Assembly (NCBI RefSeq): GCF_000244955.1
Contig: NZ_CM001439.1
Span: forward strand, 956,528-1,020,527
Reading direction: 5' to 3'
DNA from: Saccharomonospora marina XMU15
GTDB lineage: Bacteria; Actinomycetota; Actinomycetes; Mycobacteriales; Pseudonocardiaceae
Length of the DNA: 64,000 nucleotides
The position numbers and the translations under genes were made by a program. Of this stretch, positions 53,374 to 62,381 are shown piece by piece. The notes beneath the pieces are model-generated. The model searched no databases. It worked only from the letters and a program-made list of their open reading frames with translations, and was not told the DNA's origin. Each line of letters starts with the position of its first letter. Position 1 is the first letter of the stretch.

Positions 53374-54171
53374 GTGGGCCCTACCCGGCAACGCCCCCCG
53401 GCGCACGTCTGCACGGCGTTCGGGGCGAGCCTCGACGACGCCGAGCCGCTGCGCGGCACGAGCGTCTGGCGCTGCGGTGACATCGTGCTCAGGCCGGTAG
53501 GCGAGCGGGCCCGCGCGGTGTGGCTCGCCCACACTCTCGCCGAACTCGACGTACCGGACCTGCGCATCGCCCGCCCGGTGCGTTCCACCGACGGCCGCTG
53601 GGTGATCGCCGGATGGAGTGCGAGCCGGTTCGTTTCCGGCACCCCCGAGCACCGCCCCGACGATGTCGTACTGACCGCGGTCAAACTGCACCAGGCCACG
53701 GTCGACTTTCCCCGTCCACCCTTCCTCTCCGATCGAACCGACATCGCCGCCGTTGCCGATCGGATGGCGTGGGACGAACTGCCTGGCGAACTGGACGAGA
53801 CCAAGGGTGGCCGGTGGTTCGAGATCCTGGCCCCCTCCCGCAGACCGGTCGCGCTGGCCGATCAACTCGTGCACGGCGGGCTGTTCGGCAGCGTGCTGTT
53901 CGACGGTGCTCACCCGCCCGGGATCGTCGACTTCGAACCCCACTACCGGCCGGGTGAGTGGGGCGCCGCCGTTGCCGCCATCGACGCGCTGGCGTGGGGC
54001 GGTGCCGACGCCGGACTGCTGCGCCGCTGGTCGCACCTGCCCGAGTGGCCGCAGCTGCTGCTGCGCGCCGTGATGTTCCGGCTCGCCTACCACGCACTGC
54101 ACCCCCGCTCCACGGCGTCCGCGCTGGACGGGCTGCGGGTTGCGGCCAGCGAAGTCAGCCACCTGCTCTGA
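53374..54171 (+). CDS. TIGR02569-family protein (Rv3205c-like)
   Basis: A 265-residue actinobacterial protein of the TIGR02569 family. The fold may relate to aminoglycoside phosphotransferase-like kinases (an RPVGERARAVW strand and a late GIVDFEPHYRPGEW that resembles their DxD region). Function unknown. GTG 53374 lies eight bases after TAACGT (53360-53365), a leaderless-type promoter. Rv3205c lies beside moeB1 in M. tuberculosis. Confidence 0.85.
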   Translation: MGPTRQRPPAHVCTAFGASLDDAEPLRGTSVWRCGDIVLRPVGERARAVWLAHTLAELDVPDLRIARPVRSTDGRWVIAGWSASRFVSGTPEHRPDDVVLTAVKLHQATVDFPRPPFLSDRTDIAAVADRMAWDELPGELDETKGGRWFEILAPSRRPVALADQLVHGGLFGSVLFDGAHPPGIVDFEPHYRPGEWGAAVAAIDALAWGGADAGLLRRWSHLPEWPQLLLRAVMFRLAYHALHPRSTASALDGLRVAASEVSHLL

Positions 54172-54224
54172 CGCGGCGCCGGTCACCCGCTTCACCAGTG
54201 TGGGGCTCGGTTGGGCGGGGCAAT

Positions 54225-54240
54225 GTCGCACGGCCGAAAC
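54225..54240 (+). promoter_or_regulatory. GlnR-like box upstream of nasA
   Basis: GTCGC, six bases, then GAAAC (54236-54240). This matches the GlnR a-site/b-site pattern (GTnAC-n6-GAAAC) with one mismatch. It lies 73 bp before the nasA start. Confidence 0.5.
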
Positions 54241-54312
54241 ATTCAGCCATGCCCGAGTAACACGGGCTGCCTACCGTCGGGTACCGCCGCCGATCAGCAG
54301 GAGGTGCGCAAG

Positions 54313-56418
54313 TTGACGGTGACGGCAGATCCGACGGCACCACAGCAGCCGAGCCCTACCGCGACCGCCACCCATTGCCCCTACTGCGCCTTGCAGTGCG
54401 CGATGACGATCAGCAAGGACGCGGAGGTGAAACCACGACAGTTCCCGACGAACGCGGGCGGGTTGTGCCAGAAGGGCTGGACCTCGGCCGCGCTGCTCGA
54501 TTCCCCGGCACGGCTGACCACCCCGCTCGTGCGCCGAGCGGGTGAACTACGTCCGGCCTGCTGGTCCGAGGCGCTCGACCTCGTCGCGTCCCGGCTGGGA
54601 CAGCTCGTGGCCGAGCACGGGCCCGACTCGGTGGCCGTGTTCGGTGGCGGTGGGCTCACCAACGAGAAGAGCTACCTGCTCGGCAAGTTCGCCAGGGTGG
54701 CACTGGGCACGTCCCAGATCGACTACAACGGCCGGTTCTGCATGTCCTCGGCCGCCGCCGCGGGCAACAGGGCGTTCGGGGTGGACAGGGGGCTGCCGTT
54801 CCCGCTCACCGACCTCGCCGAAGCCGACGCCGTCGTACTGGTCGGGGCCAATCCTGCCGAGACCATGCCACCGTTCGTGCAGCATCTTCGGGGTGCGAGC
54901 ACCAAGGGCGGGCTGGTCGTCGTGGACCCGCGCCGCACGCCCACCGCCGAAAGGGCGAACCTGCACCTCGCGCCCGCGCCGGGCACCGACCTGGCACTGG
55001 CGCTGGGCATCCTGCACGCGGTGGTGGCCGACGGCCTGCTCCGCGAGTCCGTTGTGGCCGAGCGGACCACGGGTTTCGATGCGGCGTGGCGGATCGCGGC
55101 CGCGTACTGGCCGGAGCGGGTGGAGCGCATCACCGGGGTCAGCGCGGCCGATCAGCGCAGGGTCGCCTCGTTGCTCGCGGGCGCCCGCAACGCCTACGTC
55201 CTCACCGCCAGAGGCGCGGAGCAGCATGCCACCGGCGCCGACACGGTCAGCGCGTGGATCAACCTGGCGCTCGCGCTGGGGCTGCCCGGCAGGCCCGGTT
55301 CCGGATACGGCTGCCTGACAGGGCAGGGCAACGGTCAAGGCGGCAGGGAGCACGGCCAGAAGGCCGATCAGCTCCCCGGCTACCGCATGATCACCGACCC
55401 CGCCGCCCGCCAACACGTCGCCGCCGTCTGGGGCGTTCGGCCCGACTCGCTGCCCGGCCCCGGCCGGTCGGCATACGAACTGCTGGACGCGCTGGGTACC
55501 GACAGCGGGCCTCGCGCGCTGCTGGTGTTCGGAAGCAACGTGGTGGTCTCGGCTCCACACTCCGCCCACATCGCGGACCGGCTATCCACACTGGACTTCC
55601 TGGTGACCGCCGACCTCGTGCTCTCGGAGACCTCCGCGCTCGCCGACGTGGTGTTCCCGGTCACGCAATGGGCCGAGGAGGACGGCACGATGACCAACCT
55701 CGAAGGTCGGATACTGCTGCGGCGCAAGGCCGTGGACCCGCCGCCGGGGGTGCGCACCGACCTGGAGGTGATTTCCGATCTCGCGGCCAGGCTCGGTCAG
55801 CCGCAGGACAGGTTCCCCGCCGACGCCGAGACCGTCTTCGAGGAACTGCGCGCCGCCTCCGCCGGAGGTAGGGCCGACTACGCCGGAGTCAGCTACGACC
55901 GGTTGCGCGCGGGGGAGGCGCTGTACTGGCCGGTGCCGTCGGAATCGCATCCCGGAACACCGAGGATGTTCCTCGACGGCTTCGCGCATCCGGACGGTAA
56001 GGCGCGGTTCGTGCCGGTCGACCACACCGGCCCCGCCGAGCGACCCGACCCGGAGTTCCCGCTGTACGCCATCACCGGAAGGGTGTTGCCGCACTACCAG
56101 TCCGGCGCCCAGACCCGGCTGGTGGACGAGCTGAACAGCATCGTGTCCCAGTGCCACGTCGAGGTGCATCCCGATGTGGCGGCCCGGTCCGGGCTGCGCG
56201 ACGGCGACCTCGCGCTGGTGACCTCCCGCAGGGGCGAGGTCGCCGCCAGGGTGCGTTGCGTCGACTCGATGCGCCCGGACGTGATCTTCCTGCCCTTCCA
56301 TTTCCCGGCCGAACAGCGCGCCAACCTGCTCACCAACCCGGTACTGGACCCGGTGAGCCGGATGCCGGAGTTCAAGGTGTGCGCGGCGAGGTTGACGCCG
56401 AAGGACGGTGAACGATGA
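54313..56418 (+). CDS. nasA: Assimilatory nitrate reductase catalytic subunit
   Basis: A 701-residue molybdopterin-guanine-dinucleotide oxidoreductase of the NarB/NasA type, reducing nitrate to nitrite in the cytoplasm. The N-terminal 4Fe-4S ligands are C22, C25, C29 and C52 (HCPYCALQC, GGLCQKGW). Mo-bisMGD contacts include GRFCMSSAAAAGNRAFG and the GQGNGQGGREHGQ block. The protein ends without the BFD-like 2Fe-2S domain of longer NasA; that domain is on the next gene. I favour the TTG at 54313 (AGGAGG eight bases before it) over GTG 54319. Confidence 0.9.
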   Translation: MTVTADPTAPQQPSPTATATHCPYCALQCAMTISKDAEVKPRQFPTNAGGLCQKGWTSAALLDSPARLTTPLVRRAGELRPACWSEALDLVASRLGQLVAEHGPDSVAVFGGGGLTNEKSYLLGKFARVALGTSQIDYNGRFCMSSAAAAGNRAFGVDRGLPFPLTDLAEADAVVLVGANPAETMPPFVQHLRGASTKGGLVVVDPRRTPTAERANLHLAPAPGTDLALALGILHAVVADGLLRESVVAERTTGFDAAWRIAAAYWPERVERITGVSAADQRRVASLLAGARNAYVLTARGAEQHATGADTVSAWINLALALGLPGRPGSGYGCLTGQGNGQGGREHGQKADQLPGYRMITDPAARQHVAAVWGVRPDSLPGPGRSAYELLDALGTDSGPRALLVFGSNVVVSAPHSAHIADRLSTLDFLVTADLVLSETSALADVVFPVTQWAEEDGTMTNLEGRILLRRKAVDPPPGVRTDLEVISDLAARLGQPQDRFPADAETVFEELRAASAGGRADYAGVSYDRLRAGEALYWPVPSESHPGTPRMFLDGFAHPDGKARFVPVDHTGPAERPDPEFPLYAITGRVLPHYQSGAQTRLVDELNSIVSQCHVEVHPDVAARSGLRDGDLALVTSRRGEVAARVRCVDSMRPDVIFLPFHFPAEQRANLLTNPVLDPVSRMPEFKVCAARLTPKDGER

Positions 56419-57857
56419 GCCCGCGCGATGTGGTCGTACTCGGTTACGGCATGGCGGGCGCCCGCCTCGCCGACGAGATCCGCCGCCGCGATCCCGACGC
56501 CGAGCGGGTGCGGTTGACGGTGATCGGGGACGAGCCTCACCACGCCTACAACCGGGTGCTGCTCTCCGCTGTGGTGGCGGGCACCATGCGCGCCGACTCG
56601 GTCCGGCTGCACGACGAGCACTGGGCGCAGGCGCAGCGGGTGGAGTTGCGGCTCGGTGTCGCCGCGACCCGCATCGACCGCGCGGCGCGACAGGTGTTGC
56701 TCGCAGACGGTACGCGGGTCGGCTACGACTCGCTGGTGCTCGCCACCGGAAGCAGGCCGCGGCTACCGCCGGTCGAGGGGCTCACCGTGGACGGATACCC
56801 CGCCGAAGGTGTGGTCGCGTTTCGCACGCTGGACGACTGCGAACGCATCCTGGCCTCGGCGGACGTCGGGGCACCGGTCGCGGTGCTCGGCGGCGGCCTG
56901 CTCGGGTTGGAGGCCGCAAGGGGACTGGCGGGGCGCGGCAACCTCGTCACGGTGGTGCACCCGATGGGCCACGTGATGGAGCGCCAGCTCGATGCCGCCG
57001 CGGGCGGCGTGCTCGCGGGCGCGCTGGCCAGGGCGGGTATCGACTTCCGGCTGGGCAGAACCGCCGCCAGGTACGTGCCGGGTGACGGGCTGAAGCTGGA
57101 CGACGGCAGCCATGTCGAGGCCGATCTGGTGGTGGTGTCGGCAGGTGTGAGGGCCCAGACCGGGCTCGCCGCCGAGGCAGGACTCGCCGTCGACCACGGC
57201 GTGCTCGTCGACGACGCGCTGCGCACCAGCGACGGCCGGGTGTTCGCCATCGGCGACTGCGCGCAGCACGCCGCAACGGTCGCCGGCCTTGTGCAGCCGG
57301 CGTGGGACCAGGCTCAGGTACTCGCCGACCTGCTGACCGGCACCGACACCGCCGCCCGCTACCGGGGCAGCACGGCGGTGACCCGGCTCAAGGCGAAGGG
57401 GATCGACCTGGCGGCGCTTGGCGAGGCCCACGTGGAGTCCGACGATGCCGACGCCGAGGTGGTGTGTCTTCGCGATGCCGCGCGTGACCGCTACGCGAAG
57501 CTCGTGCTGCGTGAGAACCGGGTGACGGGCGCGATCGTGCTCGGACTGCCCGACGCGGCGGCGGCGATCACCCAGCTCTACGACACCAACGGCCCCGCGC
57601 CCAGCGACCGGCTGGCGTTGCTGCTCGGCAGGGCGCTGCCCTCGGGTGCGCCCAACGCGGCCAGTCCCGCCGACCTGCCCGCATCGGCGGTGGTGTGCCG
57701 GTGCAACTCGGTGAGCAAGGGCACGCTCGTCGACGCCTGGCGAGCCGGTTCGTCCACGGTGGAGGAGTTGGCCTCGGTGACGAGGGCTGGAACCGGTTGC
57801 GGCGGCTGCGCCGACACGGTGCGTGGAATCAGCGAGTGGCTCGCCAGCACCTCCTGA
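56415..57857 (+). CDS. nasB: FAD/NAD(P)-dependent electron donor with BFD-like 2Fe-2S domain (NasB-type)
   Basis: A 480-residue flavoprotein of the NADH-nitrite-reductase/assimilatory electron-transfer group. Rossmann motifs GYGMAGARLADE and VLGGGLLGLEA bind FAD and NAD(P)H. A C-terminal BFD-type 2Fe-2S domain (VVCRCNSVSKGTL ... GTGCGGC) follows. It likely passes NAD(P)H electrons to NasA, replacing the missing module of that subunit. It is coupled to nasA by an ATGA overlap and is similar in layout to the N-terminal half of NirB. Confidence 0.87.
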   Translation: MSPRDVVVLGYGMAGARLADEIRRRDPDAERVRLTVIGDEPHHAYNRVLLSAVVAGTMRADSVRLHDEHWAQAQRVELRLGVAATRIDRAARQVLLADGTRVGYDSLVLATGSRPRLPPVEGLTVDGYPAEGVVAFRTLDDCERILASADVGAPVAVLGGGLLGLEAARGLAGRGNLVTVVHPMGHVMERQLDAAAGGVLAGALARAGIDFRLGRTAARYVPGDGLKLDDGSHVEADLVVVSAGVRAQTGLAAEAGLAVDHGVLVDDALRTSDGRVFAIGDCAQHAATVAGLVQPAWDQAQVLADLLTGTDTAARYRGSTAVTRLKAKGIDLAALGEAHVESDDADAEVVCLRDAARDRYAKLVLRENRVTGAIVLGLPDAAAAITQLYDTNGPAPSDRLALLLGRALPSGAPNAASPADLPASAVVCRCNSVSKGTLVDAWRAGSSTVEELASVTRAGTGCGGCADTVRGISEWLASTS

Positions 57858-57920
57858 GAGCACCGCGTCGCTTCGACTCACCACCTCGATTGCCTTGTGT
57901 GAAGGGGAATTAGCACCACG

Positions 57921-57947
57921 GCGACCCGGGGGAACCGTCCGGGAAAC
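57921..57947 (+). promoter_or_regulatory. GlnR-like boxes upstream of narK
   Basis: GCGAC, six bases, GAACC, six bases, GAAAC. The boxes lie at 57921-57925, 57932-57936 and 57943-57947, an exact 11-nt periodicity. The pattern fits the repeated GlnR a/b sites with two mismatches and lies 54 bp before the start codon. Confidence 0.5.
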
Positions 57948-58001
57948 GCCAGCTGCCTAGCGTGCTCTTCGGCTGCCGACCGATGCGTGAAGGAGACATT
58001 C

Positions 58002-59396
58002 ATGACTGTCTTGGCCGACAACCCCACCGACCAGGGGCGCAGCAGCCGCCGGGGTAGGTGGATCGACCACTGGGAGCCGGAGGACGCGCGGTTCTGGGAG
58101 ACCACCGGAAAGCGTACGGCGTGGAAGAACCTCGCCTTCTCGATCTTTTCCGAGCACGTCGGTTTCAACGTGTGGGTGCTGATGAGCATCGTGGTGGTGA
58201 ACCTTCCCGCCATCGGCTACGACTTCAGTGTCGGCCAGACGTTTTGGCTGCTGATCGTGCCCAACCTCGTCGGCTCCACGTTGCGGGTGCCGTACACGTT
58301 CGCCATACCCCGGTTCGGTGGCAGGGCATGGACGACGGTGAGCTCGTCACTGCTCATGATCCCGTGCGTGATGCTGCTCTACGCCGTCACGAACGACTCG
58401 ACACCGTACTGGTTCTTCCTGCTCACGGCGGCCGCGATGGGATTCGGTGGCGGCAACTTCTCCTCGTCGATGGCCAACATTTCCTTCTTCTTCCCCGAAG
58501 GCAAGAAGGGTCTCGCGCTCGGGCTCAACGCCGCGGGCGGCAATCTGGGCGTCGCGGTGACCCAGCTGCTGGTGCCGATCGTGATCAGCGCGGGAACCGG
58601 GATCAACCTCGGCTACGCGGCGCTGATGTGGATGCCCGTCGTCGTGGCCTCAGCCGCGTTCGCCTGGCTTTTCATGGACAGCATCACCTCGGCGAAGCCT
58701 GACGGCCGCTCCTACCGGATCGCGATGAGGAACAAGCACACCTGGGTGATGTCGTTCCTCTACATCGGAACGTTCGGATCGTTCATCGGCTACTCGTTCG
58801 CCTTCCCGACGCTGATCAAGCTCAGCTTCACCGAGTACGGCGATTTCGTGTCGCTGGCGTTCCTCGGTGCCGCCATCGGATCGATCACCCGACCGTTCGG
58901 AGGCTGGCTCTCGGACCGGATCGGCGGTGCGCGGGTGACGCTGTGGAACTTCGTCGGTCTCGTCGCAGGCACCGTCGGGGTGCTGGTGAGCGTGGCGCAG
59001 CACAGCTTCGCGCTGTTCTTCACCTCGTTCATCGTGCTGTTCGTGCTCACCGGAGTCGGAAACGGCTCGACCTACCGGATGATCCCGATGATCTTCGCGG
59101 CGGAGGCCAGGAGCAGGGCCGAGGGCAGCGGTGAGGGCGCCGATTCGGTGACCAAGTCCGCGAAGCGGCAGGCAGCCGCCGTGGTCGGGGTGTGCGGTGC
59201 CATCGGCGCGTTCGGCGGGGTGCTCGTCAACCTGGTGTTCAAGTTCTCGTTGCAGGGTGCTGACAACAGCATCAGCTCCGCGCTGGTCGCGATCCTCGTG
59301 TTCTACGCGGTCTGTGTCGCCACGACCTGGTGGTTCTACCTGCGCAGCAGCTTCGCCACGCGGCGATCGCCGAGCCTTGCCCACGCGCGGGTGTGA
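58002..59396 (+). CDS. narK: Nitrate/nitrite MFS transporter (NarK/NasA type)
   Basis: A 464-residue major facilitator of the nitrate porter group with about 12 helices. The nitrate signature is visible in GGGNFSSSMANISFFFP and the later GVGNGSTYRMIP. ATG 58002 follows AAGGAGA. It should import nitrate for NasA in front of it. The type (uniport, antiport or proton symport) cannot be told. Confidence 0.9.
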   Translation: MTVLADNPTDQGRSSRRGRWIDHWEPEDARFWETTGKRTAWKNLAFSIFSEHVGFNVWVLMSIVVVNLPAIGYDFSVGQTFWLLIVPNLVGSTLRVPYTFAIPRFGGRAWTTVSSSLLMIPCVMLLYAVTNDSTPYWFFLLTAAAMGFGGGNFSSSMANISFFFPEGKKGLALGLNAAGGNLGVAVTQLLVPIVISAGTGINLGYAALMWMPVVVASAAFAWLFMDSITSAKPDGRSYRIAMRNKHTWVMSFLYIGTFGSFIGYSFAFPTLIKLSFTEYGDFVSLAFLGAAIGSITRPFGGWLSDRIGGARVTLWNFVGLVAGTVGVLVSVAQHSFALFFTSFIVLFVLTGVGNGSTYRMIPMIFAAEARSRAEGSGEGADSVTKSAKRQAAAVVGVCGAIGAFGGVLVNLVFKFSLQGADNSISSALVAILVFYAVCVATTWWFYLRSSFATRRSPSLAHARV

Positions 59397-59442
59397 CCGT
59401 CCTCTCCCACACACAGGCCCTGACCTGCGAAGGGAGTTTTCG

Positions 59443-59469
59443 GTAACACCGCCGCAACGTCGCTGAAGC
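59443..59469 (+). promoter_or_regulatory. GlnR-like boxes upstream of nirB
   Basis: GTAAC (59443-59447), six bases, GCAAC (59454-59458), six bases, GAAGC (59465-59469). The first box matches the GlnR a-site exactly and the others deviate by one base each. The 11-nt spacing is exact and the array ends 57 bp before the start codon. Confidence 0.55.
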
Positions 59470-59526
59470 GGGGTGGACACGGCTCGTGGCGAGCATGAGG
59501 GCAGTTCCGCAAACGGAGGTTGGTCG

Positions 59527-62040
59527 ATGAGTCGAACGTTGGTTGTCGTCGGGCACGGAATGGTCGCGCACCGGTTGGTGGAGGCCCTTCGAGCCGAGGA
59601 CGTCGACGCGACATGGCGGATCGTGGTGCTCGCGGAGGAGTCGCGGCCCGCTTACGACCGCGTCGGACTGACGTCCTATGTCGACACCTGGGACCCCGAT
59701 GCGCTCGCGCTGCCGGGTGCAGACTACGCCGGTGACGACGCTGTCGAGCTTCGGCTGGGCGATCCCGTGGTGGAGGTCGACAGGGCGAGCAAGCGAGTCT
59801 CGACAGCGGGCGGGTTCACCCAGGACTACGACGCCCTCGTGCTCGCCACCGGCTCGCGGCCGTTCGTGCCGCCGGTGCCCGGCCACGACCTGCCCGGCTG
59901 CTTCGTGTACCGCACCATCGAGGACCTCGACGAGATCAGGGCCGCGGTGCGGCGTGCACGGGAAGGCAAGGGCCGCCCCGCCGCCGCGGTGGTGGGCGGT
60001 GGCCTGCTGGGGCTGGAGGCGGCCAAGGCACTGCGCGACATGGGCCTTTCGCCGCACGTGGTGGAGATGGCGCCCCGGCTGATGCCGTTGCAGGTGGACG
60101 AGGGCGGCGGCAGCCTGCTGCGCAGGCTCATCACCGAACTCGACGTCACCGTGCACACCGGCACCTCGACCGACGCCATCGAGGCCGACAGGGGCAGGCT
60201 TTGCGCCAAACTGGGCAACGGCACCGAGCTTGACGTCGACCTGGTGGTCTTCTCCGCGGGTGTGCGTCCCCGCGACGACCTCGCCCGGCAGTGCGGTCTC
60301 GAACTGGGCGAGCGCGGTGGCGTGCTGGTGGACGACACCTGCCGCACCAGCGACCCGGACATCTACGCGATCGGGGAGTGCGCCGCGCTACAGGGCACGG
60401 TGTACGGCCTGGTGGCGCCCGGCTACTCGATGGCGGAGGTGGCCGCTGCCTCCCTGCTGGGCGCGCAGGCCTCGTTCCCCGGTGCCGACACCTCGACGAA
60501 GCTGAAGCTGATGGGCGTGGACGTGGCCAGCTTCGGCGACGCGCACGCCACCACCGAGGGCGCGTTGGAGGTGGTGTTCAACGACGCGGTCGCGGGCACC
60601 TACAAGAAGCTGGTGGTGTCCGACGATGCGCGCACCCTGCTCGGCGGTGTGCTCGTCGGCGACGCCTCGGAGTACAACGTGTTGCGCCCGCTGGTCGGCA
60701 GCGAGCTTCCGGCGGAGCCCGCAGCCATCCTCGCCCCGGAGGGCGGCGGCGCAGCCGTGGGTGTGGACGCGCTTCCGCCGCAGGCGCAGATCTGTTCCTG
60801 CAATGCCGTCACCAAGGGTGATCTCACCAGCGCGATCGCGGAGCAGGGCTGTGACAGCGTCGCGAAGCTCAAGGACTGCACCAAGGCGGGTACCTCCTGC
60901 GGCTCGTGCGTACCCATGCTGGGCAAGCTGCTCACCGCGTGCGGGGTCGAGCAGTCCAAGGCGATGTGCGAGCACTTCCCGCAGTCGCGAGCGGAGTTGT
61001 TCGAGATCGTCCGCGCCACCCGGATCACGACGTTCAGCGAGCTGATAACCAGATACGGCAGCGGCAAGGGCTGCGCGGTGTGCAAACCCGCCGTCGCCTC
61101 CATCCTGGCAACACTCGGCAACGGGCACATCCTGGCGGGCGAGCAGGCGACGCTGCAGGACACCAACGACCACTTCCTCGCCAACATGCAGCGCAACGGC
61201 ACCTACTCGGTGGTGCCGCGAATCCCCGGCGGGGAGATCACCCCCGACAAGCTCATCGTGATCGGCGAGGTGGCCAAGGAGTTCGGCCTCTACACCAAGA
61301 TCACCGGTGCGCAGCGGATCGACATGTTCGGCGCCACAGTGGACCAGCTACCCAGGATCTGGCGGCGACTCGTGGACGCGGGATTCGAGTCAGGCCACGC
61401 GTACGGGAAGGCGCTGCGCACGGTGAAGTCGTGCGTGGGCACCACCTGGTGCCGTTACGGGCAGCAGGACAGCGTGGGGCTGGCGGTGGAGCTGGAACTG
61501 CGCTACCGGGGGTTGCGCTCGCCGCACAAGCTGAAGTCCGCCGTGTCGGGTTGCGCGCGGGAGTGCGCCGAGGCCCGCAGCAAGGACTTCGGCGTGATCG
61601 CCACGGAGCACGGCTGGAACCTCTACGTCGGCGGCAACGGCGGTGCGCTGCCTCGCCACGCCGACCTACTGGTGTCCGACGTGGACACCGAAACCCTGGT
61701 GCGGATCATCGACCGGTTCCTGATGTTCTACGTACGCACGGCCGACCGGTTGCAGCGGACGGCTTCGTGGCTGGAGGAGCTCGAGGGTGGGCTCGACCAC
61801 CTGCGCGCGGTGATCGTCGACGACAGCCTCGGCATCTGCGCCGAGCTGGAGGAGGCGATGGCGCAGCATGTGGCCAACTACGCCGACGAGTGGAAGGGCG
61901 TACTGGAGGACCCGGAGAAGCTGGCGCGGTTCACGACGTTCGTCAACGCGCCCGGGGTTCCCGATCCGACGGTTTCGTTCCGCGTCGAGCGGGAGCAGAA
62001 GGTTCCTGTGTTGCTGGGAGTGCCGGAGGTAAGTCGATGA
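59527..62040 (+). CDS. nirB: Assimilatory nitrite reductase large subunit
   Basis: An 837-residue NADH-dependent nitrite reductase subunit that reduces nitrite to ammonium. The N-terminal FAD/NAD Rossmann region (about 1-400), a BFD-type 2Fe-2S domain (CSCNAVTKGDL ... GTSCGSC) and the C-terminal siroheme/4Fe-4S half are present. The siroheme-cluster cysteines are C636, C642, C676 and C680. ATG 59527 has GGAGG. Its stop overlaps nirD (ATGA). Confidence 0.95.
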   Translation: MSRTLVVVGHGMVAHRLVEALRAEDVDATWRIVVLAEESRPAYDRVGLTSYVDTWDPDALALPGADYAGDDAVELRLGDPVVEVDRASKRVSTAGGFTQDYDALVLATGSRPFVPPVPGHDLPGCFVYRTIEDLDEIRAAVRRAREGKGRPAAAVVGGGLLGLEAAKALRDMGLSPHVVEMAPRLMPLQVDEGGGSLLRRLITELDVTVHTGTSTDAIEADRGRLCAKLGNGTELDVDLVVFSAGVRPRDDLARQCGLELGERGGVLVDDTCRTSDPDIYAIGECAALQGTVYGLVAPGYSMAEVAAASLLGAQASFPGADTSTKLKLMGVDVASFGDAHATTEGALEVVFNDAVAGTYKKLVVSDDARTLLGGVLVGDASEYNVLRPLVGSELPAEPAAILAPEGGGAAVGVDALPPQAQICSCNAVTKGDLTSAIAEQGCDSVAKLKDCTKAGTSCGSCVPMLGKLLTACGVEQSKAMCEHFPQSRAELFEIVRATRITTFSELITRYGSGKGCAVCKPAVASILATLGNGHILAGEQATLQDTNDHFLANMQRNGTYSVVPRIPGGEITPDKLIVIGEVAKEFGLYTKITGAQRIDMFGATVDQLPRIWRRLVDAGFESGHAYGKALRTVKSCVGTTWCRYGQQDSVGLAVELELRYRGLRSPHKLKSAVSGCARECAEARSKDFGVIATEHGWNLYVGGNGGALPRHADLLVSDVDTETLVRIIDRFLMFYVRTADRLQRTASWLEELEGGLDHLRAVIVDDSLGICAELEEAMAQHVANYADEWKGVLEDPEKLARFTTFVNAPGVPDPTVSFRVEREQKVPVLLGVPEVSR

Positions 62041-62381
62041 CCGCGATGGCGGAGCAGACGTGGGTGGCCGTGTGCGAGGCGGATTCGGTGTTGCCCGCCT
62101 ACGGGGTGGCCGCGCTGCTGCCTGGTGGCGAGCAGGTCGCCGTCTTCCGCACCGAGGACGACGAGTTCTACGCGCTGTCCAATCACGACCCGTTCAGCGG
62201 GGCGGGCGTGCTTTCCCGCGGCATCGTGGGCGACAGCGGCGGGGTGCCGGTCGTGGCGTCGCCGATCTACAAGCAGCGCTTCGACCTGCGCGACGGCAGC
62301 TGCATCGACGACGACCACGTGCGCGTGCGTACCTACCCGGTCAGGGTGAGCGACGGTATCGTCCACGTGGGCTCGCCGTGA
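62037..62381 (+). CDS. nirD: Nitrite reductase small subunit
   Basis: A 114-residue Rieske-fold NirD. As usual for the family it lacks the Rieske cluster cysteines and histidines and has no metal site (NHDPFSGAGVLSRG, PVVASPIYKQRFDL). The ATG has GGAGGT in the end of nirB. It forms the NirBD complex. Confidence 0.93.
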   Translation: MTAMAEQTWVAVCEADSVLPAYGVAALLPGGEQVAVFRTEDDEFYALSNHDPFSGAGVLSRGIVGDSGGVPVVASPIYKQRFDLRDGSCIDDDHVRVRTYPVRVSDGIVHVGSP

